From Candidatus Gastranaerophilales bacterium (GTDB lineage: Bacteria > Cyanobacteriota > Vampirovibrionia > Gastranaerophilales > JANQFW01): 34,254 nt of DNA. Under the pieces are notes generated by a model. The model did not search any database and was not told the DNA's origin. It saw nothing but the letters and a program-made list of their open reading frames with translations. A program made the translations under genes and the position numbers. The stretch spans positions 1 to 34,254 of the forward strand of contig JANQHM010000040.1 in NCBI GenBank assembly GCA_028282645.1. Direction: 5' to 3'. Shown here one piece after another: positions 7,483-16,030 of the stretch; the first letter of the stretch is position 1; each line of letters opens with the position of its first letter.

Positions 7483-9914
7483 TTTTGACTATGCTTTTTT
7501 ATAAAATAATACTCAAAATTATCTACAATTTTTTTATTTACTTTTTTTTCTTTTAAATAACAATAAAATTCCTGTACAAATCGTTGTTTTTTATTACAGG
7601 AAGCCTGAAGGCTCATATCTGAAAGTGCCCTTTTTAACTCTATTACATCAATCAAAAAATTATAAAAAGCATTTTCTGAGCGTTCTTTAGAAATAAAAAA
7701 GTTATTCTGAGCGTCAATAAGCTCGATAATATGTCTTGTTCCGTTTAAATAAGCATCTGATACAAGTTCAAGGTTCTCTTTTGCAGACTCAAAAGCTTCA
7801 CGAGTAAACTCAATATTTGGATAGGAAGCCATTATTCTGAATACTGCGTTTCTTGTTCTTTGTGCTATTTTTAATGCAGTATTTTTTTTCTGATATTTTA
7901 AGTCTTCCAGCTCTCTATCAGCTTTTTGAATACTAAAAACTTTATCCCCGCCATCAAGCACGGAAATATCGCCGTCAAGCTGAAGTCTGTAAAAGTTTAC
8001 GCTTTCGCCTTTAGTGCTTTCAGTTGAAAATACTGTCCTAAAGTTTACAATAGGCAGATAAAATTCCCTTTTAAGAGTTTTTAATTCTCTTATTTTTACT
8101 TTTATTTTTTTATCAAATTTTTTTAATTCAGGGGCGTTTTCTAAAGCTTTTTCCACTAAAAAATCTCTAAATAAATCTAAAATCCACGGATTACTAAAAT
8201 ATTTAATGACATCTTCGCTTAAATGCCCTTTCAGGGCTGTCTTTAATTCTAATTTCCTTAACCTGAACCTTTCCTCCAGAGGCCTATCCATTATTCTGTT
8301 TAATTCAACCTTTGCGCTTTTATAAGTGGAATTTGCTATTAAGGCTTTGCCTTTTCGTTTTGCAATATTGCTTTTCCATCTGTATACGTCCGAAGCATCC
8401 GAAGCACCTGCTTGTTCTCTGGAGATTGCAAATTCAAGATTACGCTTTGAAAGCTTAAGTGTTTCCACTGAAATTTGCAGATCGTTTTCGTACCTAAGTA
8501 CATTAAGATAAGCAGTAGCTGCTAATGCTGCAATATCAAGCTCTAAGGCTTTAAGATCAAATACATCTGCGCTGTATTTATACTTTTCTATTAAATATTC
8601 TCCTATTCTTTCATCAGAAAATATTAACTGTCTTGCAAAAATACCTTTACTCACGGTAGTTCCTTGAAATAATGTAAAGTTAGACGGATTTCGGTCTCCT
8701 TGTGTCCTTACGGCTCTTGCAAATACGTCAACTCTTGGTAAAAAAGCCGAGAACGCCTTGCCTATATTTTTTTCACTCGCCGCAACAAAAAATCTTCTTG
8801 ATAAAACTTCCAGGTTTGCTATTAATACAGCATTAACAACATCCTGCATTGTTAAAATTCTTTTAATAGCTTTATCTTCCACATTGATAAAGTCTGATTC
8901 TATTAAAAATTTCCAAGCCGGAGTATATTTTAAATTTCTTGCTACTCTTAAATTTAGTATAAATTCATCTTTTTTATCTGTTTCAGTTAATAATTTTGAA
9001 GGCTTATGGCCTGATAAAATGCTATGTAAGTTTATTGCTACAAGTCTGCCGTATTTTATATCCAGGTCTTCTTCTGTTGCACTGGCCAATAGTTGTCGGT
9101 CTGTTTTCAGCTCGTTAAAAAGTGCGACAACCGGTATTTGATTCATTGTTGCGCATTTTAGTATACAGTTTAATGTCGGTTTATCTATATTATTAATATT
9201 ACCAAGCACTAGCAGATCTGTATTGCGATTAACACAGCTCATTACATTGGTACAATTATTAACCAGAGGCATTATCGTAATATATGCCCTGATTTTACTT
9301 ATTTTATTCATTATCAATTGTTTATAACCGGGATCTTTTAAATAATGATCATTGGCTAGATAAACCATTTGTCTAAAAGGAGTTATTTCTCTTATATTTT
9401 CAATGTCCTCCTGTGCAAAAACTTCGTATTTTACAGTATTTACATTTTCCGGTATTTTTCTATTTCTTAATATAGCCTCGGGTATATCCATTGCAATAAC
9501 CGGTTTATCTATTTTTTTTTTGTTTATAATATAAGTAGAGGCGTAATACCCTGCAGTTAAAAGTATATCTATGTTATCATCCTCTAAAAGTTCATCAATT
9601 CGGCTATGTATAACAGATTTATCCCACTTGCCATCTGTCAATGCGTGCCTATCTATTACCAGATTATATTCTTCCGCGTATAATTCCTTAAACTCCTTTT
9701 TAAAGTGCTCATATGTTTCACGATTAAACGGAGATATTTTATCAAAAACTACCCCAATTCTTATATCTCTTGGGGGTTGAGCAAAAACGGAACCGCAACA
9801 TAATATTATACTTATAAAAAATAAAAAAATTATTATAAGTTTTTTCGTAAATAAAAGTTTTTTATTTCTTATATTGTATTTATTATGATTCAAAATTAAA
9901 ATTATTCTTTTCAT
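7479..9914 (-). CDS. TolC-like outer-membrane channel fused to a periplasmic binding domain
   Basis: This is an 811-residue two-part protein. A long basic N-terminus leads into a signal peptide (LIIIFLFFISIILCCGSVFA, cleavage near residue 46). Residues about 50-320 look like an ABC-transporter substrate-binding domain of the TrpX type (PF04392-like): DIRIGVVFDKISPF, DILLTAGYYASTYIINK, KPVIAMDIPE, TDLLVLGNINNIDKP and IPVVALFNELK. Residues about 345-780 are an outer-membrane efflux (TolC) domain with two long helical repeats (YLNVLRYENDLQISVETLKL and ISKERSENAFYNFLIDVIEL). Ordinary TolC proteins are 450-500 residues with no binding domain. It is the first gene of the operon. No clear Shine-Dalgarno precedes the ATG, so translation may start a few codons inside. 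A half MITE lies about 20 bp upstream. The domain calls are from motif recall. Confidence 0.82.
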   Translation of the reverse strand: MKRIILILNHNKYNIRNKKLLFTKKLIIIFLFFISIILCCGSVFAQPPRDIRIGVVFDKISPFNRETYEHFKKEFKELYAEEYNLVIDRHALTDGKWDKSVIHSRIDELLEDDNIDILLTAGYYASTYIINKKKIDKPVIAMDIPEAILRNRKIPENVNTVKYEVFAQEDIENIREITPFRQMVYLANDHYLKDPGYKQLIMNKISKIRAYITIMPLVNNCTNVMSCVNRNTDLLVLGNINNIDKPTLNCILKCATMNQIPVVALFNELKTDRQLLASATEEDLDIKYGRLVAINLHSILSGHKPSKLLTETDKKDEFILNLRVARNLKYTPAWKFLIESDFINVEDKAIKRILTMQDVVNAVLIANLEVLSRRFFVAASEKNIGKAFSAFLPRVDVFARAVRTQGDRNPSNFTLFQGTTVSKGIFARQLIFSDERIGEYLIEKYKYSADVFDLKALELDIAALAATAYLNVLRYENDLQISVETLKLSKRNLEFAISREQAGASDASDVYRWKSNIAKRKGKALIANSTYKSAKVELNRIMDRPLEERFRLRKLELKTALKGHLSEDVIKYFSNPWILDLFRDFLVEKALENAPELKKFDKKIKVKIRELKTLKREFYLPIVNFRTVFSTESTKGESVNFYRLQLDGDISVLDGGDKVFSIQKADRELEDLKYQKKNTALKIAQRTRNAVFRIMASYPNIEFTREAFESAKENLELVSDAYLNGTRHIIELIDAQNNFFISKERSENAFYNFLIDVIELKRALSDMSLQASCNKKQRFVQEFYCYLKEKKVNKKIVDNFEYYFIKKHSQK

Positions 9915-9933
9915 AAAAGTATCTAATTTATTA

Positions 9934-9985
9934 AATTTAACAGGGTCGAATAATCTGATCTGAAAAGTATTTTTTGGCTAGTATA
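9934..9985 (-). repeat. Half MITE (type E left end) upstream of the efflux operon
   Basis: On the minus strand this begins TATACTAGCCAAAAAATACT and contains CTTTTCAGAT and GATTATTCGACCCTGTTAAA, matching the left half of the complete type E copies at 18385 and 32633. The right half is missing. CAGAT is duplicated internally (AGATCAGATT). It lies about 20 bp before the start of the TolC-fusion gene. The remaining sequence to 10193 is AT-rich with no other feature seen. Confidence 0.65.
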
Positions 9986-10193
9986 TTTATGAATTTTTTA
10001 TCAAAATATAAAAATTTTAAAAATTAGGCTTGGGAATAAAATTTTTAAACAGTAAGACTAGTGTAAAGGACTATATTTAATAATTCTTTAATAAAATTAT
10101 CCTGTGGCATGTATTTTTTTTTCTTTTTTAATTGTTAAAATTAAGGAAGAAAAATCATATAAGCATATTAATTAATAAAGAGGGGAGTTTAAG

Positions 10194-11546
10194 ATGGAAC
10201 ATATTATAATAATAGGAGGAGTCGCAGCAGGCGCAAAAGCTGCATCTAAAATCAGAAGAGAAAATCCTCACGTTAAAATAAGTATATACAACGAAGGTAA
10301 ATTTATTTCTTATTCTGCTTGCGGATTACCTTATTTTATAGAAAACTTGATAGAAAAACCTGAAAAATTATTAATTCGCAGCCCCAAAGATTTTGAAAAT
10401 AAATATAAAGTAAACGTTTTTACGGAACATAGAGTAACAAAAATATTACCAAATAAACATCAAGTAGAAATTATTGATCTTAAAACTAGTGAAAAAAGTA
10501 CTGAACAATATTCAAAACTTTTGATTGCAATGGGTGCTCACGTTTGTATTCCGGATATAGAAGGAACTGACCTAAAAAATGTACATATATTAAAATCAAT
10601 TGAAGATGCAATAGCTATAAAGGATAAAGTGCCTAAGTGTAAAAAAGTTATTATAGTAGGTGGCGGGTATATTGGAATTGAATTGGGTGAAGCATTTGTT
10701 TACGGCGGTATGGATACTACAATAATAGAGATGGGACCTGATATATTATCTCACCTGGATGATGAAATGTCTCAAGAAGTTCATACCTATTTAACTCACG
10801 AAAAAAATATGCATATAATAACAAATAACAGGGTAACCAAGCTGGTCGACAATTCAGAAGGAAAAGTATGCGGGGTAGAAACCGAGTCAGGTAAAAAACT
10901 TGAATGCGATTTGGTTATTTTATCGGCAGGTGTAGGACCTAATATTGATATTGCTAAAGATGCAGGTATAGCAATAGGTAAAACAGGTGCAATAAAAATA
11001 GACAGCAGAATGCAAACTAATGTTAGAGATATCTATGCAGCAGGTGACTGTACTGAACAAATAAATATGATCACAAACAAGCCTGTGTGGGTTCCTCTTG
11101 GATCGACAGCAAATAAACAAGGTCGTATTGCCGCAATAAACATGACAGGAGGCGATGCGGAATTTAAAGGTATACTTGGCTCTTCAATAACAAAAGCTTT
11201 TGAGTACTCTATGGCTAAAACAGGCATAAATGCAAAAGAAGCTGAAAATTTAGGATATAACTATGTTTGTGAAACTATTACAAACAAAGACAGGTCCGGT
11301 TATATTCCCGGGGCTGAAAATATAACTATTAAGCTAATTGCGGATAAAGACAGCAAAAAGCTTCTAGGCGCTCAAATTATTGGTAAAGGTGACACTGATA
11401 AACGTATTAATGTAATTGCGACTGCCTTAACCGCCGGTATGACGGTTGAAGAATTCCAGCATATTGATTTAACCTATTCACCGTTATTCTCTACATCAAT
11501 TGATCCAATTATTGTTGCGACTTATGAGCTGTTAAAAAAGCTATAA
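10194..11546 (+). CDS. CoA-disulfide reductase / NADH oxidase family flavoprotein
   Basis: This is a cytoplasmic FAD- and NAD(P)H-dependent disulfide oxidoreductase of the single-cysteine class, 450 residues as usual. The N-terminal FAD-binding motif is IIIGGVAAGAKAA (residues 4-17). The redox-active Cys43 sits in SYSACGLPYF, the pattern of CoA-disulfide reductases and related NADH:polysulfide or peroxide reductases rather than of two-Cys glutathione reductases. The second nucleotide motif is VIIVGGGYIGIELGEAF (about 153-169). The second FAD motif is DIYAAGDCTE (about 280-289), and a dimerisation domain follows. GAGGGGA lies about 8 nt before the ATG. There is no operon partner; a MITE follows the stop by about 20 bp. 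It probably maintains thiol redox or removes oxygen or persulfides. The exact substrate is uncertain within this family. Confidence 0.9.
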   Translation: MEHIIIIGGVAAGAKAASKIRRENPHVKISIYNEGKFISYSACGLPYFIENLIEKPEKLLIRSPKDFENKYKVNVFTEHRVTKILPNKHQVEIIDLKTSEKSTEQYSKLLIAMGAHVCIPDIEGTDLKNVHILKSIEDAIAIKDKVPKCKKVIIVGGGYIGIELGEAFVYGGMDTTIIEMGPDILSHLDDEMSQEVHTYLTHEKNMHIITNNRVTKLVDNSEGKVCGVETESGKKLECDLVILSAGVGPNIDIAKDAGIAIGKTGAIKIDSRMQTNVRDIYAAGDCTEQINMITNKPVWVPLGSTANKQGRIAAINMTGGDAEFKGILGSSITKAFEYSMAKTGINAKEAENLGYNYVCETITNKDRSGYIPGAENITIKLIADKDSKKLLGAQIIGKGDTDKRINVIATALTAGMTVEEFQHIDLTYSPLFSTSIDPIIVATYELLKKL

Positions 11547-11566
11547 AAATAAAAATATAAGCAAGT

Positions 11567-11694
11567 TATACTAACTCAAAAATACTTTTCAGATTCTTTA
11601 ATTGCGAAGCGGGAGCGTTAAAAAAAATGGTCAATTTTATTTTTTATAAGCTCATTCCAAAGAGAAATCTGAAATTTAATTGAGTACCAGTATA
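11567..11694 (+). repeat. MITE-like repeat, type A copy 2 (complete)
   Basis: This is the most complete type A copy, 128 bp. The left end is TATACTAACTCAAAAATACT then TTTCAGATT; the right end, read inverted, is TATACTGGTACTCAATTAAA then TTTCAGATT. The terminal inverted repeats are therefore about 29 bp and imperfect. A 3-bp deletion in the A-run removes the micro-ORF start found in the other copies. Flanking TA dinucleotides would fit a TA-duplicating (IS630/Tc1-like) source, but that is inference. It lies between two convergent genes. Confidence 0.85.
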
Positions 11695-11698
11695 AAGA

Positions 11699-11720
11699 CA
11701 GTACATAACCAAATGTACTG
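11699..11720 (-). terminator. Possible terminator for the TPR gene
   Basis: A perfect 8-bp stem, CAGTACAT (11699-11706) with ATGTACTG (11713-11720), has a 6-nt loop. On the minus strand it is followed by TCTTTATA, a weak T-tract. It lies about 30 bp beyond the stop of the TPR gene. Confidence 0.45.
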
Positions 11721-11751
11721 CCTAACTAATTAAATTTGAACAAGTTAATGT

Positions 11752-13638
11752 TTATAGCTCCGTGTATTTTTTAAGCTTTTTATTTTTTTGTTGAGCACTT
11801 TGTATTTTTCTTTTTAGCCTGTTAATTTTTTTAACATATTTATTACTGTCATTTTGAGTAAATGCATTAAGAGAACTCAAATCTATATAAGCATTATAAT
11901 GCTCCAGCGCATTAAAATAAAATCTCTTTTTTTCATAAGCTTTTGCTATTAATAGCTGTGCATCAAGGTTGTAAGGGTTTAAATCAAGACTTTGTCTCAG
12001 TATGTCTATTGATGCTATCTTTTGACCTTCGTTATAAAAAGCTTTTGCTTTATTATATTTTAATATAGCTTTATGTTCATTACTTCTAAGCTTGTCAAGA
12101 TATTTTAAAGCCAATGAGTTATCAGGATCTTTATTTAATATTTTTTGACATGCCAATCTTGCTGAAGGATAAGCTCTATTCGATATTAAAATTTCACTTA
12201 TTTTTAATAAATCACTTGTATTTGATATTTGGTTAACTGCAATATCAAAATGTTCTTGAGCTTTTTTATAATTTCTGAAACTCAAATGAGCTTCACCCTT
12301 AATAACGTTGGAGACAGGCTTATAAGATGAATTTGTAATGATTTTATTTAAGTATGCACCAGCCTGACTATCATTATTATTCAATCTTGAAATCTTTAAT
12401 AATGCAAGGTAAAGTTGCAAATTGTCAGGAGTATAACTGATTGCCTGTTTGATTAAGCCCTCTACGTTTGAATAATCAACATCTGTCGATAATTCATTAT
12501 AAACTTTAGCTTTTTGAGCCTTTTTAAAATACGCATCAGACAAGCCGTTTAAGGCAATAGCTGTATACTGCGGAGAACGCAATGCTTGATTATAATAATC
12601 AATAGCTTGATCTATCTTGTTATTATTCAATGATAATTCAGCTATTTTTAACTTTCCTTCCGTAAACCCGGGCATTAACTGTATTAAATTTTTTAACTGA
12701 GAAATAGCCAACTCTCCATCGTCTCTTCTCTGGTAAATATTGGAAAGATTCATATGTGCATCGGTATCTTCGGGCTTTATCAGCGCTGCTTTCTGGTATT
12801 GGCTTATTGCTGCTATTTCGTTGCCCTGCAATTCATACGCTTTGCCTAGCATATTATGAACCGGTGCGCTGTTTGGAAATAAATACAGAGATGTATTCAA
12901 GGATTTTATGGCTTCGCTGTATTTGTCCTTTTTAATTAAAGCTTCACCTAAATGATAGTGAGCTGTAGAATTCTTGGAATTTCTGCTGATTGCTCGTTTA
13001 AACTTGTTTATAGCTGCATCTGTTCTGCCATATGCAAGGTCAATCTGGCCCAAGCCATCTAAAGCCTTTGAACTACCCGGTTCTAAGTCTAAAACTTTAC
13101 GGAAATAATATTCGGCTTCTTCATAGCTTTTTAGCTGCAAGAAGACTTTTGCTACGTTGTAATACGCCGGATGATAATTAGGAGCTATTGCAATCGCTTG
13201 TTTAAACGATTTAAAAGCATCCTGGTAATATTTATCAATGTTTCTTCTTACTTCCATATCTGAAGAGGCTGTTCTTTTATAATGAACTTCGCCCAATCCG
13301 TTCAAGGCAGCTGCGCTATCAGGATTTCTTGATAAAATTCTTTTGAATTCTCTTTTTGCAGCATCCAGTTTATATTGTTCAGAATAAATTTGCCCCAGGT
13401 AAAGCCTTGCACGCTGATCATGCGGTCTGTCTTTTAATATGCTTAAGCATTTCTGTTCGGCCGTTTTATAACTTTTTCTTCTTATTAAATTTTGTATTAC
13501 GGAATAATTTCTTGATATTTTGGCATTATAAATTTTGCCTGAACTTCTTGCTTCTACTGCCGGCGTGCAATAATGCAAGCCGGTGATAATTAAAGTGCTA
13601 AAAGCTAATGCTAAAAATTTTTTTGAATTTATACTCAT
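11752..13638 (-). CDS. Exported multi-TPR protein
   Basis: This is a 628-residue protein made almost entirely of tetratricopeptide repeats, likely a periplasmic or envelope-associated scaffold. Residues 1-30 form a signal peptide (KKFLALAFSTLIITGLHYC, cleavage near VEA-RSS). TPR units then run from about residue 45 to 600. Clear examples are ARLYLGQIYSEQYKLDAAKR, AYYNVAKVFLQLKSYEEAEY, ALDGLGQIDLAYGRTDAAIN and AHYHLGEALIKKDKYSEAIK; I estimate about 14. The C-terminus is Lys-rich and hydrophilic. AGGGG lies 9 nt before the ATG. It stands alone and diverges from xerC. TPR proteins of this kind often organise envelope biogenesis machinery; nothing here specifies the partner. Confidence 0.9.
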   Translation of the reverse strand: MSINSKKFLALAFSTLIITGLHYCTPAVEARSSGKIYNAKISRNYSVIQNLIRRKSYKTAEQKCLSILKDRPHDQRARLYLGQIYSEQYKLDAAKREFKRILSRNPDSAAALNGLGEVHYKRTASSDMEVRRNIDKYYQDAFKSFKQAIAIAPNYHPAYYNVAKVFLQLKSYEEAEYYFRKVLDLEPGSSKALDGLGQIDLAYGRTDAAINKFKRAISRNSKNSTAHYHLGEALIKKDKYSEAIKSLNTSLYLFPNSAPVHNMLGKAYELQGNEIAAISQYQKAALIKPEDTDAHMNLSNIYQRRDDGELAISQLKNLIQLMPGFTEGKLKIAELSLNNNKIDQAIDYYNQALRSPQYTAIALNGLSDAYFKKAQKAKVYNELSTDVDYSNVEGLIKQAISYTPDNLQLYLALLKISRLNNNDSQAGAYLNKIITNSSYKPVSNVIKGEAHLSFRNYKKAQEHFDIAVNQISNTSDLLKISEILISNRAYPSARLACQKILNKDPDNSLALKYLDKLRSNEHKAILKYNKAKAFYNEGQKIASIDILRQSLDLNPYNLDAQLLIAKAYEKKRFYFNALEHYNAYIDLSSLNAFTQNDSNKYVKKINRLKRKIQSAQQKNKKLKKYTEL

Positions 13639-13845
13639 TTCTCAAACCCCTAAAATCTATCTTCTCTACTGAAAATATATCATGATTAATTTTAAAATTT
13701 ATTTTTATTACCCATTTTACTATTTTACTTTTACAATTGGGTATGCTTAATTGTATAATCAAGATAGTAAATAATACAAAATTAAATAGTCTGAAAAATG
13801 TTTTTAAGTTATTATAATATTGGCTAAAAAACGGGGAAATGATTG

Positions 13846-14802
13846 ATGGATAAATCATTAATAAGGCCGGAATCTCTGAAATTGCTTGAAGAATTTAAGC
13901 TATACCTGGAAGTGGAGAGAAATTTATCTGTTCACACTGCTAAAGCTTATACCGGCGATATAACAGTATTTTTAACATGGACGCAAAACAGGCTTCCGCA
14001 AGATTTTACCCATAAAGAACTTAAGAAATATCTTGCGTTTATTCAAACACAAAATTACTCTAAAACCACTGTTTCAAGAAAAATAGCAGCACTGCGCACT
14101 TTTTATAAATTTTTGTACAGAGAAAAGCTGGTATCTTCAAACCCTGCTAATAATATTAAAACACCTAAAAAAACAAAAAAATTGCCTGATTTTTTAACAG
14201 AAGAAGAAGTTGATGAAATATTGGATCACATTGATATAACTACCCCCTCAGGCTATAGAAACAGAACTATTTTTGAGGTTCTATATGCTACAGGTATACG
14301 AATTTCTGAGCTTTGCAGCCTTAATTTTGAAGATTTAAATCTGGAAAGCAATGAAATAACTGTTTTTGGTAAAGGCGGAAAAGAAAGGATTGTATTAATA
14401 AACAATAGAGCAAAGCAATACCTGGAAAAATATATTGAGATTATGCGTCGTCAAGTATGCGGAGATAGCTATTGCTCGCCTTCATCCCCTGTTTTTATAA
14501 ATAATACGGGTTTTAGGCTCCAACAAAGGAGTATAAACAGAACCCTAAACCAACTTTCCCAAAAGCTAAACCTGTCTAAAAAATTATCACCTCATGTATT
14601 TAGGCATAGTTTTGCCACCAAACTTTTGGAAAAGGGTGCTGATTTACGTATAGTTCAAGAGCTTTTAGGGCATGCAAACATAAGTAATACACAAATATAC
14701 ACGCATGTTTCTACTGAAAGATTACGCCAGACTTATATAAAAGCTCACCCAAGAGCTAAAATGAACCTCCTCGACCCAAGGGTCGAGGTATCAGCCCCAT
14801 AA
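13846..14802 (+). CDS. xerC: Tyrosine recombinase XerC/XerD
   Basis: This site-specific recombinase probably resolves chromosome dimers at dif. It is 318 residues from the ATG at 13846; a TTG three bases earlier is an alternative start. The N-terminal SAM-like DNA-binding domain covers residues about 10-95 (FKLYLEVERNLSVHTAKAYT). The catalytic residues are all present: Arg152 (ATGIRISEL), Lys176 (FGKGGKERIV), His250 and Arg253 (SPHVFRHSFATKL), His276 (LLGHANIS) and Tyr285 (IYTHVS). Normal Xer proteins end near HPRAK (residue 305). Here 13 further residues, MNLLDPRVEVSAP, and the stop codon are encoded by dispersed repeat C. XerC and XerD cannot be told apart from this sequence alone. No transposase or phage genes accompany it, which favours the housekeeping role. 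Confidence 0.93.
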   Translation: MDKSLIRPESLKLLEEFKLYLEVERNLSVHTAKAYTGDITVFLTWTQNRLPQDFTHKELKKYLAFIQTQNYSKTTVSRKIAALRTFYKFLYREKLVSSNPANNIKTPKKTKKLPDFLTEEEVDEILDHIDITTPSGYRNRTIFEVLYATGIRISELCSLNFEDLNLESNEITVFGKGGKERIVLINNRAKQYLEKYIEIMRRQVCGDSYCSPSSPVFINNTGFRLQQRSINRTLNQLSQKLNLSKKLSPHVFRHSFATKLLEKGADLRIVQELLGHANISNTQIYTHVSTERLRQTYIKAHPRAKMNLLDPRVEVSAP

Positions 14803-14857
14803 CTTTAAACGCAAAGCTTTGCTTTGCATAAGTTAGCTCGGGGTATTCTATCGAATA
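14761..14857 (+). repeat. Hairpin repeat C, copy 1 (encodes the XerC tail)
   Basis: This element of about 97 bp starts ATGAACCTCCTCGACC and ends GGTATTCTATCGAA. It is built of nested inverted repeats: TCGACCC/GGGTCGA near the left end, then CCCC..TAACTT..GCAAAG paired with CTTTGC..AAGTTA..GGGG, which would fold as one long stem-loop. Other copies are at 27791-27886 (-), 32261-32362 (-) and 33377-33417 (+, interior deleted). Its first 42 bases are translated as the end of xerC. Confidence 0.9.
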
Positions 14858-14899
14858 AACAGTGGAATTTCAAGTTAGGATAGAGGCAAATTAAACTAA

Positions 14900-16030
14900 A
14901 TGACTAAAAATTCTAATAAATTTTTATTTAATTTTATTTTCTTTATTTTATGTTGTTTAATAACATCTGGCTGTAGCAAATTTGATTTAAACATAAAAAA
15001 TGTAAATTTTTTAAATAAGCTGTCGCCCGGCCAATATCGCTATAAATACATAAGTAAAGGAAATGTGCCTTCCGGCAGATTATTATGGAAGTTTGATACT
15101 AAAACACAAATAAGTTCTACGCCGGCAGTTGATAAGCATTATTTATATATTGCGGCTAAAAACGGTTATGTCTATGCTATCAATAAATATACCGGGGCAT
15201 TATGCTGGAGAACATCTTTAGGTTATAATATTTCAAAATCATCACCGGAAATTTATTCCAGTTATATTGCCATAGGCACGGATAAAGGCATTTTATTTTT
15301 GTTAGACAAATCAAACGGCAATATTTTCTGGCGATATAAAGCTAATGATTCAATTTTTTCTACGCCTGAGGTTTATAATACTAATATTTACTTTGGATCC
15401 AGAGATAGAAACCTTTATTCAATTAATCTTTCCAGCGGGCGTAAAAACTGGGTATTTTCTACTAATGGACCTATAGAATCTTCACCTACAATTTTTAAGA
15501 ATATGCTTTATTTTGGCTCTTATGACGGTAATTTATATGGTGTTAACCTTTTAAATCCTAAAAAAAACTGGATTTTTAAAACAGAAGGGCACGTGGTTTC
15601 CAAGCCAGTGATATCCGGTAACAATATTTACTTTGGTTCTACCGACAATTATCTTTATGCGATTTCATTAAAAACATTTAAGCCTGTATGGAAAAAATGG
15701 TTAAAAGGCATCGTGGCATCTACACCGGCATTTTATAAGGGAAATATTTTTGTTGGAGACGGAAAAGGCTATTTTTATTCAATAAATGCTAAGAACGGAA
15801 ACGTAAACTGGCAAGTCCGAACAAGTGGTGCTATATTAGGATCTGCCGCGGTTGTTGATGATCATGTTTATATTGGGTCCGGGGATAAAAATTTATATTC
15901 GTTTAATACAATAACCGGAAAGCTTGTATGGGCATTTAAAACAGACTTTCCTTTGTTTGCTTCGCCGGTTGTTAATGATAGTATTGTATTTATAGGTACA
16001 AAAGAGGGAATTATTTATGCACTCAGGTAA
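14900..16030 (+). CDS. BamB-like PQQ-type beta-propeller lipoprotein
   Basis: This is a 376-residue lipoprotein. The signal peptide has a lipobox, LITSGC, with Cys25 as the likely lipidated residue. Residues about 60-376 contain around eight WD/PQQ-like beta-propeller blades, each with the pattern SSPxxxxxxxYFGSxDxNLYxIN and a following Trp (for example YFGSYDGNLYGVN, YFGSTDNYLYAIS and YIGSGDKNLYSFN). This is the fold of BamB, a scaffold of the outer-membrane beta-barrel assembly machine, and of other PQQ-repeat proteins; no enzyme residues are evident. The start is the ATG at 14900, with GAGG about 13 nt upstream, a weak site. It overlaps kdsB by 14 bp, so the two are co-translated and share an envelope role. 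Confidence 0.85.
   Translation: MTKNSNKFLFNFIFFILCCLITSGCSKFDLNIKNVNFLNKLSPGQYRYKYISKGNVPSGRLLWKFDTKTQISSTPAVDKHYLYIAAKNGYVYAINKYTGALCWRTSLGYNISKSSPEIYSSYIAIGTDKGILFLLDKSNGNIFWRYKANDSIFSTPEVYNTNIYFGSRDRNLYSINLSSGRKNWVFSTNGPIESSPTIFKNMLYFGSYDGNLYGVNLLNPKKNWIFKTEGHVVSKPVISGNNIYFGSTDNYLYAISLKTFKPVWKKWLKGIVASTPAFYKGNIFVGDGKGYFYSINAKNGNVNWQVRTSGAILGSAAVVDDHVYIGSGDKNLYSFNTITGKLVWAFKTDFPLFASPVVNDSIVFIGTKEGIIYALR

Noticed and set aside
13598-13858. Minus-strand 86-residue ORF between the TPR gene and xerC
   Set aside because: It overlaps the TPR gene start and the xerC start, is composed of Ile/Phe/Lys/Asn from AT-rich intergenic DNA, and lacks a ribosome-binding site.
13846-14802. xerC as an integrase of a genomic island
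   Set aside because: There are no att-like direct repeats, tRNA gene, phage or transposon genes beside it. The protein has housekeeping Xer length and motifs apart from the repeat-derived tail.
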